NCBI GenBank assembly: GCA_040381215.1 | Contig: JBEIHO010000012.1 | Span: 1 to 64,000 of the forward strand | Source of the DNA: SZUA-430 sp040381215 | GTDB lineage: Bacteria > Pseudomonadota > Alphaproteobacteria > Micropepsales > Micropepsaceae | DNA: 64,000 nucleotides | Direction of reading: 5' to 3' | In this document: positions 53,227 through 61,062 of the stretch, one piece after another | How the letters are laid out: each line of letters starts with the position of its first letter | Position numbering within the stretch: the first letter of the stretch is position 1 | Translations under genes and position numbers: made by a program | The notes under the pieces: model-generated | What the model was told of the DNA's origin: nothing | Seen by the model: only the letters and a program-made list of their open reading frames with translations | The model's database searches: none

Positions 53227-53964
53227 TCAGATGCGTCCAAACTTGTCGAAAAGAGCCGGCAGTATCATGCCAAGGTGGTTCATCCCCTCCGCACAATGGC
53301 GCAACAGATGCTGCCCGAAGACGGGAGGAGCCAGCGCTCGAAGCTGCGCCGGCGCTTGCAGGGAACCGATATCAACCTCGCCTGCCAATGGAACGGCAAA
53401 ACCGACATCGCCAATCCAGAACCGGCTCAGCATCTCGCAACCCGTATCAGTCCGCCGCACAAGGCGGATCAGGCGCCCGATGTTCAAGGGCGTGTTCCGC
53501 AGCCCGGTCCGCGGACAAATGGCCGCTCCCTGACGGTCAACAAGCTTGGGGTCCAGCCCGAAAGCCTCGGGGGGCCGGAAGCTGATGGCAAGCTTGTGCA
53601 GGGCGGGACCTATGTATTCATCGACATGGGAGTCATTGCCTACATAACATGCACGCACATCGCGCACGTGCGAGCGATCCTCCGCGAAGGCGCTCCGCAC
53701 ATGATCCCGCGGATGCCAGAGCTTGTACCGCTCTGTCGAGACCCCGTGCCATCCCATCCACCAATCCCACATCTCCGGGATGGCGCCAGGCATGTCAGTC
53801 CGGCATGCCACAACGAGACCTCCATCTGGCCGCGCGAAGACGCCATCCGTGATCCCGTCGCCGGCAGGCTCCAGCAATTTCCACGCATCAGCAAATGAAG
53901 GCGCCGGCCCCTCGATGATACCGCCGGCAATCGCCGCCTCGACACGCACCGGGATGGCACCCAA
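53227..53964 (-). CDS. DAPG/phloretin-hydrolase family protein, main reading frame
   Basis: This family cleaves carbon-carbon bonds next to a polyhydroxylated aromatic ring, as in 2,4-diacetylphloroglucinol hydrolase PhlG, using zinc. The 245-residue frame has the family block MWDWWMGWHGVSTERYKLW followed by HPRDHV at about residues 64-88, then HVDEYIGPALHK near 115 with likely metal residues, and a late RHCAEGMNHLG. The only available start in this frame is a TTG at 53964. The frame stays open upstream of it, reading W-R-D-P-H-G-Y-P-R-C-K-P-L, which suits the family better than a start at the TTG. A Tat signal peptide lies in the next frame (53965-54101). The gene is therefore probably split by a one-base frameshift. 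Confidence 0.76.
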   Translation of the reverse strand: MGAIPVRVEAAIAGGIIEGPAPSFADAWKLLEPAGDGITDGVFARPDGGLVVACRTDMPGAIPEMWDWWMGWHGVSTERYKLWHPRDHVRSAFAEDRSHVRDVRACYVGNDSHVDEYIGPALHKLAISFRPPEAFGLDPKLVDRQGAAICPRTGLRNTPLNIGRLIRLVRRTDTGCEMLSRFWIGDVGFAVPLAGEVDIGSLQAPAQLRALAPPVFGQHLLRHCAEGMNHLGMILPALFDKFGRI

Positions 53965-54101
53965 AGGCTTGCACCGCGGGTAGCCATGTGGATCCCGCCA
54001 GCAGCAGCCAGAACGGACGTCGCCGCGGCACTGGCGAGCAGCACCCGCCGCGAAACACCCGACGGTTCAGCCGGTATGGCGCGCACAGATGGCTCTCGCA
54101 T
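53965..54101 (-). pseudogene. Out-of-frame Tat signal peptide belonging to the DAPG-hydrolase-type gene
   Basis: From ATG 54101 the frame reads MREPSVRAIPAEPSG, then a twin-arginine signal SRRVLLASAAATSVLAAAGG and an AxA-like region. It does not join the hydrolase, which is in the -1 frame. One extra base near 53998-54006 (in GCTGCTGCTGG) would join AAAG to W-R-D-P-H-G-Y and give an exported enzyme of about 295 residues. It overlaps the end of the monooxygenase gene by 35 bases. Either a sequence error or a true mutation explains it. Confidence 0.6.
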
Positions 54102-55563
54102 AGTCCGCGACGAGGGCCTTCGCCTCACCCGTGCCGAAGACATACCGGTCCGGCCGGACGATCACTGCATCACCACCGGCAGCATCGAGGTAGGCTGAAA
54201 GCGGGCCAGAGAAGTCCTTGAGCAGCGGCCCATCCAGCGCTTCGCTGCGCGCCAGGCATGGGTCCGAAAGTCCCGCGACATCCGCATGCCGACGCGCAAG
54301 GAGCCAGGCACCTGGGCCCATCACATCGTCAAGCCGCTGTCCGCCCACGATGCTCTGCGGAAAGATGGAGGCAGCACGCGGGCTCGCCTGCAGGAAAGCG
54401 CCCGGGCCCGGTTGGGGATCGGGCGGCGGCACAGGCTGCAGGCCCTGCGCACGCTGCGCAAGCAGCGCTGCATCCCTCTGCGCAGCAGCCTCTGCATCAG
54501 GCATGCAGACGACACGCCCCATCGCGATCGCGGCCTCTGTAAGGGCACGAACATGCGGCTCCCGTTCTGTTTGATAACTATCGAGGATCGTGTCGCCCGC
54601 CTCTCCACGGATGACATGACCAAGCCTCCAGGCCAGGTTCACGGCGTCACGAATACCAGAGCACATGCCCTGACCCGCAAACGGCGGCGTCTGATGAGCC
54701 GCATCGCCTGCAAGGATGGCATGCCCGCGTCTCCAATCCTTTGCGACCAGACCGTGGAACCGGTAGACCGCCTTCCGATCGATGAGGACATCCTCCTCGC
54801 TCACCCACGCGCTCAACAGTGAAGAAATTCGTCGGTCATCGAGAAACGACTGAGGGTCCTCGCCGGGACGGATCATGAACTCCCAACGGTGCCGGCCAGG
54901 CCCCATCAATACGCATGTCGTGGGACGCTCAGGATCGCAGATCTGCAGGTTAAGACTGGGCATCTTCTCTGGTCGGCGGACCTGTGCGTCGACAACCAAC
55001 CAGGGCTCGTCGAACCCATAATCGAAATGCTCGATTTTAAGGGCCTTCCTGACGGCACTCGAGGCGCCGTCACATCCAACAAGATAGCGTGCGCGCACCT
55101 CCGTAGCAGACCCCGAGCCATCAACGATGGTTGCCCGCACCCCTTCATTCACGGATGCATCGAAGCGCTCGAGGCTGGTGCCAAGCCGGGTCTCGACGGA
55201 CGGATAATCAGCGAGCTTTCCGCGCAGCGCCCGCTCCAGGTCCGGCTGGTTGAACATCCAGCTCGGCTCGAAACCCGGTGCAAGGGTTACCGCACCAAGG
55301 TCAAAGCGCAACAGCACCTCTCCCTTCGCCGTGCGAAACTCGTAGGCTGGAGCAACACGCGAAATCGCCTTCACCTGCTCCAGCAACCCAAGACCCTGCC
55401 AGACCCGCATGATCTCGGCGTCGAAATGCGCCGCCCGGGGCAGTGGATAGACTGCCGTCTCTCGCTCGACAGCCAACACCCGCACACCTTGCTGCCCCAG
55501 CAGGTTGGCAAGCGTCGCACCAACCGGTCCCAGACCGGAAATCAGGACATCGGTTTCAATCAT
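54067..55563 (-). CDS. FAD-dependent aromatic hydroxylase (MhpA / phenol-hydroxylase type)
   Basis: Class A flavoprotein hydroxylases insert one oxygen into phenolic rings with NAD(P)H. The 498-residue product has the FAD Rossmann motif VLISGLGPVGATLANLLG, the DG motif YLVGCDGASSAVR near residue 160, and the FAD ribityl site ILAGDAAHQTPPFAGQGMC near residue 282. It is closest in type to 3-(3-hydroxyphenyl)propionate hydroxylase, although the substrate is not shown. It lies nine bases after the P450 gene and probably prepares a catechol for the extradiol dioxygenase of the same operon. Confidence 0.9.
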   Translation of the reverse strand: MIETDVLISGLGPVGATLANLLGQQGVRVLAVERETAVYPLPRAAHFDAEIMRVWQGLGLLEQVKAISRVAPAYEFRTAKGEVLLRFDLGAVTLAPGFEPSWMFNQPDLERALRGKLADYPSVETRLGTSLERFDASVNEGVRATIVDGSGSATEVRARYLVGCDGASSAVRKALKIEHFDYGFDEPWLVVDAQVRRPEKMPSLNLQICDPERPTTCVLMGPGRHRWEFMIRPGEDPQSFLDDRRISSLLSAWVSEEDVLIDRKAVYRFHGLVAKDWRRGHAILAGDAAHQTPPFAGQGMCSGIRDAVNLAWRLGHVIRGEAGDTILDSYQTEREPHVRALTEAAIAMGRVVCMPDAEAAAQRDAALLAQRAQGLQPVPPPDPQPGPGAFLQASPRAASIFPQSIVGGQRLDDVMGPGAWLLARRHADVAGLSDPCLARSEALDGPLLKDFSGPLSAYLDAAGGDAVIVRPDRYVFGTGEAKALVADYARAICARHTG

Positions 55564-55572
55564 GTCATGGCC

Positions 55573-56745
55573 TCAGTGAAAGCGGGCCGGAAGGGACTTG
55601 TATCCCTGCAGCACGTTGTTGAAGAAAGGTTCGGGCGCATCCACCTCGATGCGCGTGAGGTGGCGCGCCAGAGCAACAAGCAGGCACTCCATCTCCAGCC
55701 GCGCCAGATGCATGCCGGCGCAGGCGTGCGCACCATGCCCCCACCCAAGGTGATCCCGGGCATTGCGCGAGATGTCGAACCGATCCGGATCGGCATACCT
55801 GCGCTCGTCACGGTTCGCCGACGCATAGAGCACCAGCACGCGACTGCCGGCGGGAACCGTGACATCGTCGACCGGAAAATCCTGAACCGCAAGGCGCGTG
55901 AAACCTCTTATGGGCGAGGACAATCGAACCGACTCGTGCACCACGTCTCCAGCAAGGCCCTCATCCCGTCGCACCGCCTCCAGGACATGCGGGTGCAGCG
56001 CCAGATGCCTGACCATCTGCCCGGTAGCAAGGATCGTGGTGTCAAGGCTCGGGGCCACATAATCAATGATCATGGCCTTGGCCTCGCGCCGGGAAAGCGT
56101 ACCCTCATCGGCAGCCGCAAACAGCCTGTCTGCCCAGCTGCCCGGCATGACGGCGGACCTGTCGAGCCGTGCCGAGTAGCGCGCCAGATCAAGAAGGGCC
56201 GGAAGAGCCCGCACCATGCGCCAGTTCATGGGACCAATGGCGTCGAAGGTCGCCGCCGCCCAGCGCAGCATGTTCTCGCGGCCCTCGGGCTTCAGCCCGA
56301 CAAGCTCAGCCACGATCGATACCGGCAAATGGGCCGCAAACCCCGCCATCGCATCAAATGTACCACCACCCTTCAGCCGCAACACGAGCGCATCAGCCTC
56401 CTGCTGCATGCGCTGCCGCAGCGGCGCCAGCGCTCCCGGTCCCAGGGGCTTGATCAACACCAGCCGTCGACGGACATGATCCACGCCATCAGCCGTGAGG
56501 GTGATCTCGTTCTCCATCGAGTTGACCAGCTTGTTGGCGGCAATGCCTTTTCCACTGACAAGCTGGTCCGCCGCCCGAAGCGCGTTCTTCGCGTCCGCGT
56601 AGCGACCTACGGCCCACACACCGTACCGGGAAAGCCAGACTGCAGGCCCCGCGTCCCGGATGGCACGGAAATGCGCAGACGCGTCGATCAGCGCATCACG
56701 CCCGTGAATGTACCCGGCGTAGCGGGGCCGAGCCCCCATGCTCAC
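55573..56745 (-). CDS. Cytochrome P450, soluble bacterial (class I) type
   Basis: The 390-residue product has the K-helix ExxR (HESVR), the I-helix segment YVAPSLDTTILA with the acid-threonine pair, and the haem loop LGWGHGAHACAGMHLA with the thiolate Cys342. The first residue of the haem loop consensus F-G-x-G is Trp here. The I-helix with Pro-Ser-Leu before Asp-Thr-Thr is like P450s that oxidise aromatic acids or ethers, such as CYP199A, but I cannot fix a subfamily. No ferredoxin or reductase is in the operon; the pair at 17.3-18.8 kb is a candidate donor. It overlaps the fumarylacetoacetase-type gene by four bases. Confidence 0.92.
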   Translation of the reverse strand: MSMGARPRYAGYIHGRDALIDASAHFRAIRDAGPAVWLSRYGVWAVGRYADAKNALRAADQLVSGKGIAANKLVNSMENEITLTADGVDHVRRRLVLIKPLGPGALAPLRQRMQQEADALVLRLKGGGTFDAMAGFAAHLPVSIVAELVGLKPEGRENMLRWAAATFDAIGPMNWRMVRALPALLDLARYSARLDRSAVMPGSWADRLFAAADEGTLSRREAKAMIIDYVAPSLDTTILATGQMVRHLALHPHVLEAVRRDEGLAGDVVHESVRLSSPIRGFTRLAVQDFPVDDVTVPAGSRVLVLYASANRDERRYADPDRFDISRNARDHLGWGHGAHACAGMHLARLEMECLLVALARHLTRIEVDAPEPFFNNVLQGYKSLPARFH

Positions 56746-57602
56746 GCAACGACCTCAGGCCTCAGGGTGGCCTCGATGGCGCCGATGCGGTCGATTTCGA
56801 TGCGCACCACGTCACCATCCTTGAGCAATCGGGGCGGCCGCATGGCCATGCCGACACCACCCGGCGTTCCGGTAAAGATGATGTCACCCGGCTCCAGCGT
56901 CATGGCTTGGCTCAGATGAGCAATCTGGTCGAAAACATTGAAGACAAGATGCTGCGTATTTGAATCCTGCCGCTTTTCGCCATTCACGAAGGCCCGGATC
57001 CCCAGCGTGTGCGGATCGCCAAGCTCGTCACTGGTCACGATCCACGGACCAATTGGTCCATGCGTGTCGAAGCTCTTTCCAAGCACCCATTGCGGCGTCT
57101 TGAACTGCCAGTCACGCGCCGTCACGTCATTGCCAACGCAATAACCGAAGATCACCTCGTGGGCCTTGTCCTTGGCGACGTGCTTGCACCGCTTGCCAAT
57201 GACGACGACAAGCTCGGCCTCGTAATCGACAAGGTGCGACGCCTTGGGCAATTGCACATCGGCAAAGGGCGGGTTGATGGAATTGACCTGCTTGCAGAAC
57301 CAGACCTGCTCCTCGGGCGTCTTCTGGTTGCTCTCGGCGATATGATCAGCATAATTGAGCCCGATGGCCATCGCCTTCGACGGCCGCGGCACCGGCGCCT
57401 CAAGCTCAACGGCTTTCAAGTCGAAATCCGGCTTGCGCGACGCGGCGCGCTCGACGGACGCGCGCACCTTGTCCCAGCCATTGATCAGCCCGATCATGTC
57501 ACGCGGCAAGCTCGCATCGGCCCTGGACAGGTCGACCACCCCACCATCGACCACAAGACCAACGCGCGTCGAACCACCCTCGGTGAACGTTACCAGTTTC
57601 AT
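56742..57602 (-). CDS. Fumarylacetoacetate-hydrolase family protein
   Basis: This family hydrolyses or decarboxylates and isomerises oxo-acids that come from aromatic ring cleavage. The 286-residue product has the metal residues in VDYEAELVVVIGKR, YCVGNDVTARDWQ, and the end IIFTGTPGGVGMAM. The position between the dioxygenase and the P450 genes suits a step right after ring opening. It overlaps the P450 start as ATGA and follows the dioxygenase by 15 bases. The exact reaction (hydrolase, decarboxylase or hydratase) cannot be decided from sequence. Confidence 0.93.
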   Translation of the reverse strand: MKLVTFTEGGSTRVGLVVDGGVVDLSRADASLPRDMIGLINGWDKVRASVERAASRKPDFDLKAVELEAPVPRPSKAMAIGLNYADHIAESNQKTPEEQVWFCKQVNSINPPFADVQLPKASHLVDYEAELVVVIGKRCKHVAKDKAHEVIFGYCVGNDVTARDWQFKTPQWVLGKSFDTHGPIGPWIVTSDELGDPHTLGIRAFVNGEKRQDSNTQHLVFNVFDQIAHLSQAMTLEPGDIIFTGTPGGVGMAMRPPRLLKDGDVVRIEIDRIGAIEATLRPEVVA

Positions 57603-57617
57603 TTCAGCTCTCCCGCC

Positions 57618-58538
57618 TCAGCCTGCCATGTCCGCAGGCATCTTCATGCCCCACTGCACTTCCATCACATCCTGGATGGTGGCGTCACGCGACCCCCAGC
57701 CCGCCGTCATCAGGTCGCCATCTGTCCAATGTTCCAGCGTATGGCCCCACGGATCCCGCCAATAGTCGAAGATCTGGCTGCCAAGCACATGGCGCCCGAC
57801 ACCCCAATGGTGCTGGTACTGCTTCTCCTGCAGCAGGTCATGTCCGCTCATGAGGTCATCGAAATCCGTCACCTCATAGGCGGCGTGATTGAACTTCGGC
57901 GCTCCGGTCCCCATGAGGAACAGGGTGTGATGGTCAGCCGGCTTGTCGCCACGGTCGCAGCGCATGAAGGCGCCCAGCGCAAATTCAGGCGACAGCTTGA
58001 TCTCGTCCGAAGTGATGAAACCGAAATGCTGCTTGTACCAGGCCTCGCTCGCGCGGAAGTTCGAGACATTCAGCACGCAATGCCCGAGACGCTTGATATG
58101 CGAGGCCCCTCGCCCGACGCGCTTTGGCGCATTGTGGCGCACACGCTTGCGCCAGTCGTTGAGCGCCTGCTCGGGCGGGGTTGCATCGGGAGCAAGCGTG
58201 CCACGGCCAGCCACGGTCTCGACCAGAAACCCGTCCGGGTCGCGAAGTTTGACGACCTGGCCACCACCCGGCCCGTCAAGAGCCTCGATCTTGGAGCCCG
58301 CCTTCGACGCGAGCAGTTCAAGATCACCGACGGAAGCCGCCTTGAAGGCAATGCCGGCAAATCCGGGTTCGCCCTTGTGCGTGACATGCAGGAACGGATC
58401 ACCGCCTTCACCGCGCATGTAAAGCGTATTGTCATCACGCGCCGCCCTGGCCATCCCGAAATCGGAGAGAAACGCTTCCATCTTGTCGAGGTCAGGCGCA
58501 CTGAAGCGTACATAGGCAATGTCATCGGCTTTGATCAT
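57618..58538 (-). CDS. Extradiol ring-cleavage dioxygenase, VOC family (type I)
   Basis: The enzyme should open a catechol ring next to one hydroxyl with Fe(II). The 306-residue product has two VOC modules. The catalytic second half bears the 2-His-1-carboxylate set: His in RLGHCVLNVSNF, His in FNHAAYEVTDF and Glu in WGHTLEHWTDGD. It resembles 2,3-dihydroxybiphenyl and catechol 2,3-dioxygenases. The start was set at ATG 58538 (MIKADDIAYVRF), one base after the GST stop (TGACATG). The 18 codons before it lie inside the GST gene and have no homology. Confidence 0.9.
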   Translation of the reverse strand: MIKADDIAYVRFSAPDLDKMEAFLSDFGMARAARDDNTLYMRGEGGDPFLHVTHKGEPGFAGIAFKAASVGDLELLASKAGSKIEALDGPGGGQVVKLRDPDGFLVETVAGRGTLAPDATPPEQALNDWRKRVRHNAPKRVGRGASHIKRLGHCVLNVSNFRASEAWYKQHFGFITSDEIKLSPEFALGAFMRCDRGDKPADHHTLFLMGTGAPKFNHAAYEVTDFDDLMSGHDLLQEKQYQHHWGVGRHVLGSQIFDYWRDPWGHTLEHWTDGDLMTAGWGSRDATIQDVMEVQWGMKMPADMAG

Positions 58539-58539
58539 G

Positions 58540-59418
58540 TCAGGGCGTAGCTCCCATGTTGGAGGGTGTTTCAAACGAAACGATGTTGCCAAGCGCCGTG
58601 CGCGACAGCTGGCGGTAGACCCTGTAACCGGTCATCACCGCAGCCACCGGCAGGGGCACCGCAATTTCGCGAGCAAATGCCGGGCGCGACCTCAGTCTCA
58701 GATACCAGCCGTGAAGGTTCGGATGACGGCGTAACGGGTAACCCGCAAGCTGCAAACGATGCACCGAGATGAACCAGGCGATATCAAGGATCGAGATGCG
58801 CTCTCCAATGAGCCATTCATGATCGCGCAAACGCGCATTCAGCGTATCGAAGGCTTGAGAAAATGCTGAATACGAGGCGCGCGCAGCATCAGGCGTGACC
58901 CCCTGCCGGGCGAAATCCCGCCACCACGCGACCTCTTTCATCCTGCTGGGGTCGCAAGCACCTTCCCGCTCGTAGCGCTGCAATGTCGCCTCGCTCTTCT
59001 GCGTCAGGCGGCGCGGAAAGATGAAGCCCATTGTAAGGTTGCGCAGATCGACATGCAGCCTGTCCTCAAGCGCGAGCGACGCGCTTACGGCCTGAACCTC
59101 GGCTTCGCCTTGCGGCATGAAGGACGTCGACGGCGACGGCAGCGCATCCAGATATGCAAGAATATCATTGCTCTGGATGTGAACCTGCCCGTCATGGACA
59201 AGAACCGGAACGACCCCGCGTGGATTGATCCCGAGGAACCATGGCGTGACGTGTGCGTTGCGCACGAGGTCCACGTGATGCGAAACCCAGGGCAGGTTCT
59301 TTTCACCAAGCAGGATACGCACCTTCTGCGAGCACGATGACCCTGCAAAGTGCAGGAGATGCAAGCCCTTCCAGGACTTCACCTCGCTGGTGGTCACTTG
59401 TGCATCGGCAAGGATCAT
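58540..59418 (-). CDS. Glutathione S-transferase family protein
   Basis: The 292-residue product has a thioredoxin-like GST domain (LHLLHFAGSSCSQKVRILLG, INPRGVVPVLVHDG, IQSNDILAYLD). A helical C-terminal domain follows with LIGERISILDIAWFISVHRL, and a basic 50-residue tail may meet the membrane. The site SSCSQK has the active residue as Ser or Cys, as in isomerase- or dehalogenase-type GSTs. In an aromatic operon, a maleylpyruvate-isomerase-like or ether-cleaving role is plausible, but this is inference. It overlaps tetR as ATGA. Confidence 0.88.
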   Translation of the reverse strand: MILADAQVTTSEVKSWKGLHLLHFAGSSCSQKVRILLGEKNLPWVSHHVDLVRNAHVTPWFLGINPRGVVPVLVHDGQVHIQSNDILAYLDALPSPSTSFMPQGEAEVQAVSASLALEDRLHVDLRNLTMGFIFPRRLTQKSEATLQRYEREGACDPSRMKEVAWWRDFARQGVTPDAARASYSAFSQAFDTLNARLRDHEWLIGERISILDIAWFISVHRLQLAGYPLRRHPNLHGWYLRLRSRPAFAREIAVPLPVAAVMTGYRVYRQLSRTALGNIVSFETPSNMGATP

Positions 59419-60074
59419 GGTGCCAGGCTCACGTCGACGCGACGCGCCTCGATGGCCGCAGAGGACAACCGCTCGGCGGCAACGGGCTTCACGCCGAGGG
59501 CAACGAGGGCCGTCGTGATGATGTCACGGGCAAACCGGTGTGGCTGCCCGACCGGTTGCCCCGCGTCGGACAGGCGCATGCCCGCAGACATGACGATCCC
59601 GATCGTCGCGACGACAGAGGCACTGACTGATGCCACATGAAAGGTACCTGCCTCGATCCCGGCAAGGATGTCGCCGCGAATGCCGTCATTGATCGGCGTA
59701 TCCGGGTTGACAGCGCCCGGCAGGAGCCGCAGCAGCGCACGCGCCCGGACAGGCTGGGTGATGGCAAAATGCAGGATGGTGGAAAGACCATTGGCCATGC
59801 GGACGGTCGGATCCCGGACCCCGAGGTTCAGCGCTTCAATGGCCTCTTCAAGATCTGCACGGATCTGGCGCGAGATGGCGTTGGCCAGGTCGTCCTTGTC
59901 CTGGAAGTGGGTATAGAACGTACCCTTCGCGACATCCGCCTCTTCGGTGATCTCGTCGATCGACAGGGCATCGAGGCCGCGCAGTGCCACAAGCCGCTCT
60001 GCCGCAGCAACAAGCTCGCCACGGGTTCGTGCCCGTTTTCTGGACTGTCGAGGGACGACAACAGCAGCGCTCAT
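59415..60074 (-). CDS. TetR/AcrR-family regulator of the catabolic operon
   Basis: The 219-residue product has the N-terminal helix-turn-helix at about residues 39-58 (IDEITEEADVAKGTFYTHF) and a variable ligand-binding domain. It is the first gene of the eight-gene minus-strand operon. Two matching palindromes lie immediately upstream of its ATG, so it probably represses its own operon until the substrate binds. There is no Shine-Dalgarno sequence before the ATG at 60074; the palindromes take up that place, so the message may be leaderless. Ligand unknown. Confidence 0.9.
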   Translation of the reverse strand: MSAAVVVPRQSRKRARTRGELVAAAERLVALRGLDALSIDEITEEADVAKGTFYTHFQDKDDLANAISRQIRADLEEAIEALNLGVRDPTVRMANGLSTILHFAITQPVRARALLRLLPGAVNPDTPINDGIRGDILAGIEAGTFHVASVSASVVATIGIVMSAGMRLSDAGQPVGQPHRFARDIITTALVALGVKPVAAERLSSAAIEARRVDVSLAP

Positions 60075-60077
60075 AAA

Positions 60078-60091
60078 TGACCAAATAGTCA
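60078..60091. promoter_or_regulatory. TetR operator, proximal site
   Basis: TGACCAAATAGTCA is an inverted repeat of TGAC-N6-GTCA, four bases upstream of the tetR ATG. It shares ten of fourteen bases with the second site, plus the same half-site spacing. Confidence 0.7.
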
Positions 60092-60095
60092 AAAA

Positions 60096-60109
60096 TGACC
60101 AATCAGTCA
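60096..60109. promoter_or_regulatory. TetR operator, distal site
   Basis: TGACCAATCAGTCA has the same TGAC-N6-GTCA layout, 18 bases centre to centre from the proximal site, nearly two helical turns. Binding of two dimers on one face of the DNA would block transcription of the operon. Confidence 0.7.
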
Positions 60110-60153
60110 AATACTGACGACAGCCCCCACGCCTGAAAAAGCGACAAGACCCA

Positions 60154-60183
60154 TTGACTCCCACCTCGCCGTCAAGGTAAGAA
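60154..60183 (+). promoter_or_regulatory. Probable promoter of imuA
   Basis: TTGACT (60154-60159) and TAAGAA (60178-60183) are 18 bases apart. The -10 box runs into the LexA site at 60181, as expected for an SOS promoter. Confidence 0.5.
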
Positions 60184-60195
60184 CAAAAAGTGAAC
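60181..60195 (+). promoter_or_regulatory. LexA (SOS) box of the imuA-imuB-dnaE2 operon
   Basis: GAAC, seven bases, GAAC: the reverse complement of GTTC-N7-GTTC, the direct-repeat LexA site of alphaproteobacteria. It is 37 bases upstream of the imuA GTG and overlaps the probable -10 box. Confidence 0.82.
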
Positions 60196-60231
60196 TGAAA
60201 TCAAGAAACGGCAGAAAACGGAGACTGACCC

Positions 60232-61062
60232 GTGCCACGACCCATGGCGGCGGAGGGGCGACTGCCCCCTGAACAGGCCGCATCCCTCAAGCAGACCATA
60301 GCCGCAATCGAGGCTGCCTGCCTCCCTGGAAAGACGCGCAGCGCCCGCGTCCATGTGGAAACCGGCATCCCCCTCATGGACCAGGCTCTGGGCGGCGGAC
60401 TTTCTCGCGGCACCGTCCACGAAATCCTGCCGCGCACGGTCCAGGACCTGGGCGCCGCCGCCGGTTTCGCCTTCGGCCTGGCCACCCGGGCCCAGGAGAA
60501 AAGCGCCCACGTCCTCTACATCCAGCATGACTTCTCAAGCGCCGAAACCGGACGCCCATACCTGCCCGGCCTGAAGCTTTCGGGCTTCGACACCTCTGCC
60601 CTCATCTACCTCCACGTCCCGCGCGCTGAAGACGTGCTCTGGGCCATGAACGAGGCCCTCAAATGCCGGGGCTTCTCTGCCGTCATCGCCGAATTCCCCG
60701 CCCACACCCGCGTGCTCGATCTCACCTGCACGCGCCGCCTGGCTCTTGCCGCGCAGGAAGGCCTCGGCTTCGGCCTCATCCTGCGCCACGCAACCGCAAT
60801 TGAACCGAACGCCGCCACGACGCGCTGGCTGGTAAGCGCAAGCCCCTCCCGCAGCAATCCCTTCGGCGGCCTGGGCGTCCCGCACATGCATCTGGATCTC
60901 GTGAAGAACCGCTTCGGCTCATCTGGCCAATGGAACGTTGAGTGGCATGCCCATGAACGCAAGTTTGAAACCGTCACCGCTCCCGCGGCGCTACCTGGCA
61001 ATCTGGTTCAGCCACCTGCCCACAGACAGGGTCGAGCGCACCCGCGCGCGGCGGTCGCCTGA
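60232..61062 (+). CDS. imuA: Mutagenesis accessory protein ImuA
   Basis: ImuA is a RecA-like protein required with ImuB and DnaE2 for SOS mutagenesis in alphaproteobacteria. The 276-residue product starts at GTG 60232 and has the core HVETGIPLMDQALGGGLSRG and the segment VLYIQHDFSSAETG. There is no classical Walker A; the P-loop region is replaced by EILPRTVQD, as in this family. The C-terminal end WNVEWHAHERKFE corresponds to the region that contacts partners. It overlaps imuB by more than 100 bases and is expressed from the LexA-controlled promoter. Confidence 0.9.
   Translation: MPRPMAAEGRLPPEQAASLKQTIAAIEAACLPGKTRSARVHVETGIPLMDQALGGGLSRGTVHEILPRTVQDLGAAAGFAFGLATRAQEKSAHVLYIQHDFSSAETGRPYLPGLKLSGFDTSALIYLHVPRAEDVLWAMNEALKCRGFSAVIAEFPAHTRVLDLTCTRRLALAAQEGLGFGLILRHATAIEPNAATTRWLVSASPSRSNPFGGLGVPHMHLDLVKNRFGSSGQWNVEWHAHERKFETVTAPAALPGNLVQPPAHRQGRAHPRAAVA

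Noticed and set aside
54889..56919. 676-codon plus-strand frame opposite the P450 and monooxygenase genes
   Set aside because: Shadow of genes with haem and FAD motifs on the minus strand.
52221..60074. Genomic island or prophage
   Set aside because: No integrase, transposase, inverted terminal repeat or tRNA junction lies at either edge, and base use is like the neighbouring genes.
60075..60164. N-terminal extension of the TetR gene to 60164
   Set aside because: It would translate through both operator palindromes and has no homology; the helix-turn-helix is complete from ATG 60074.
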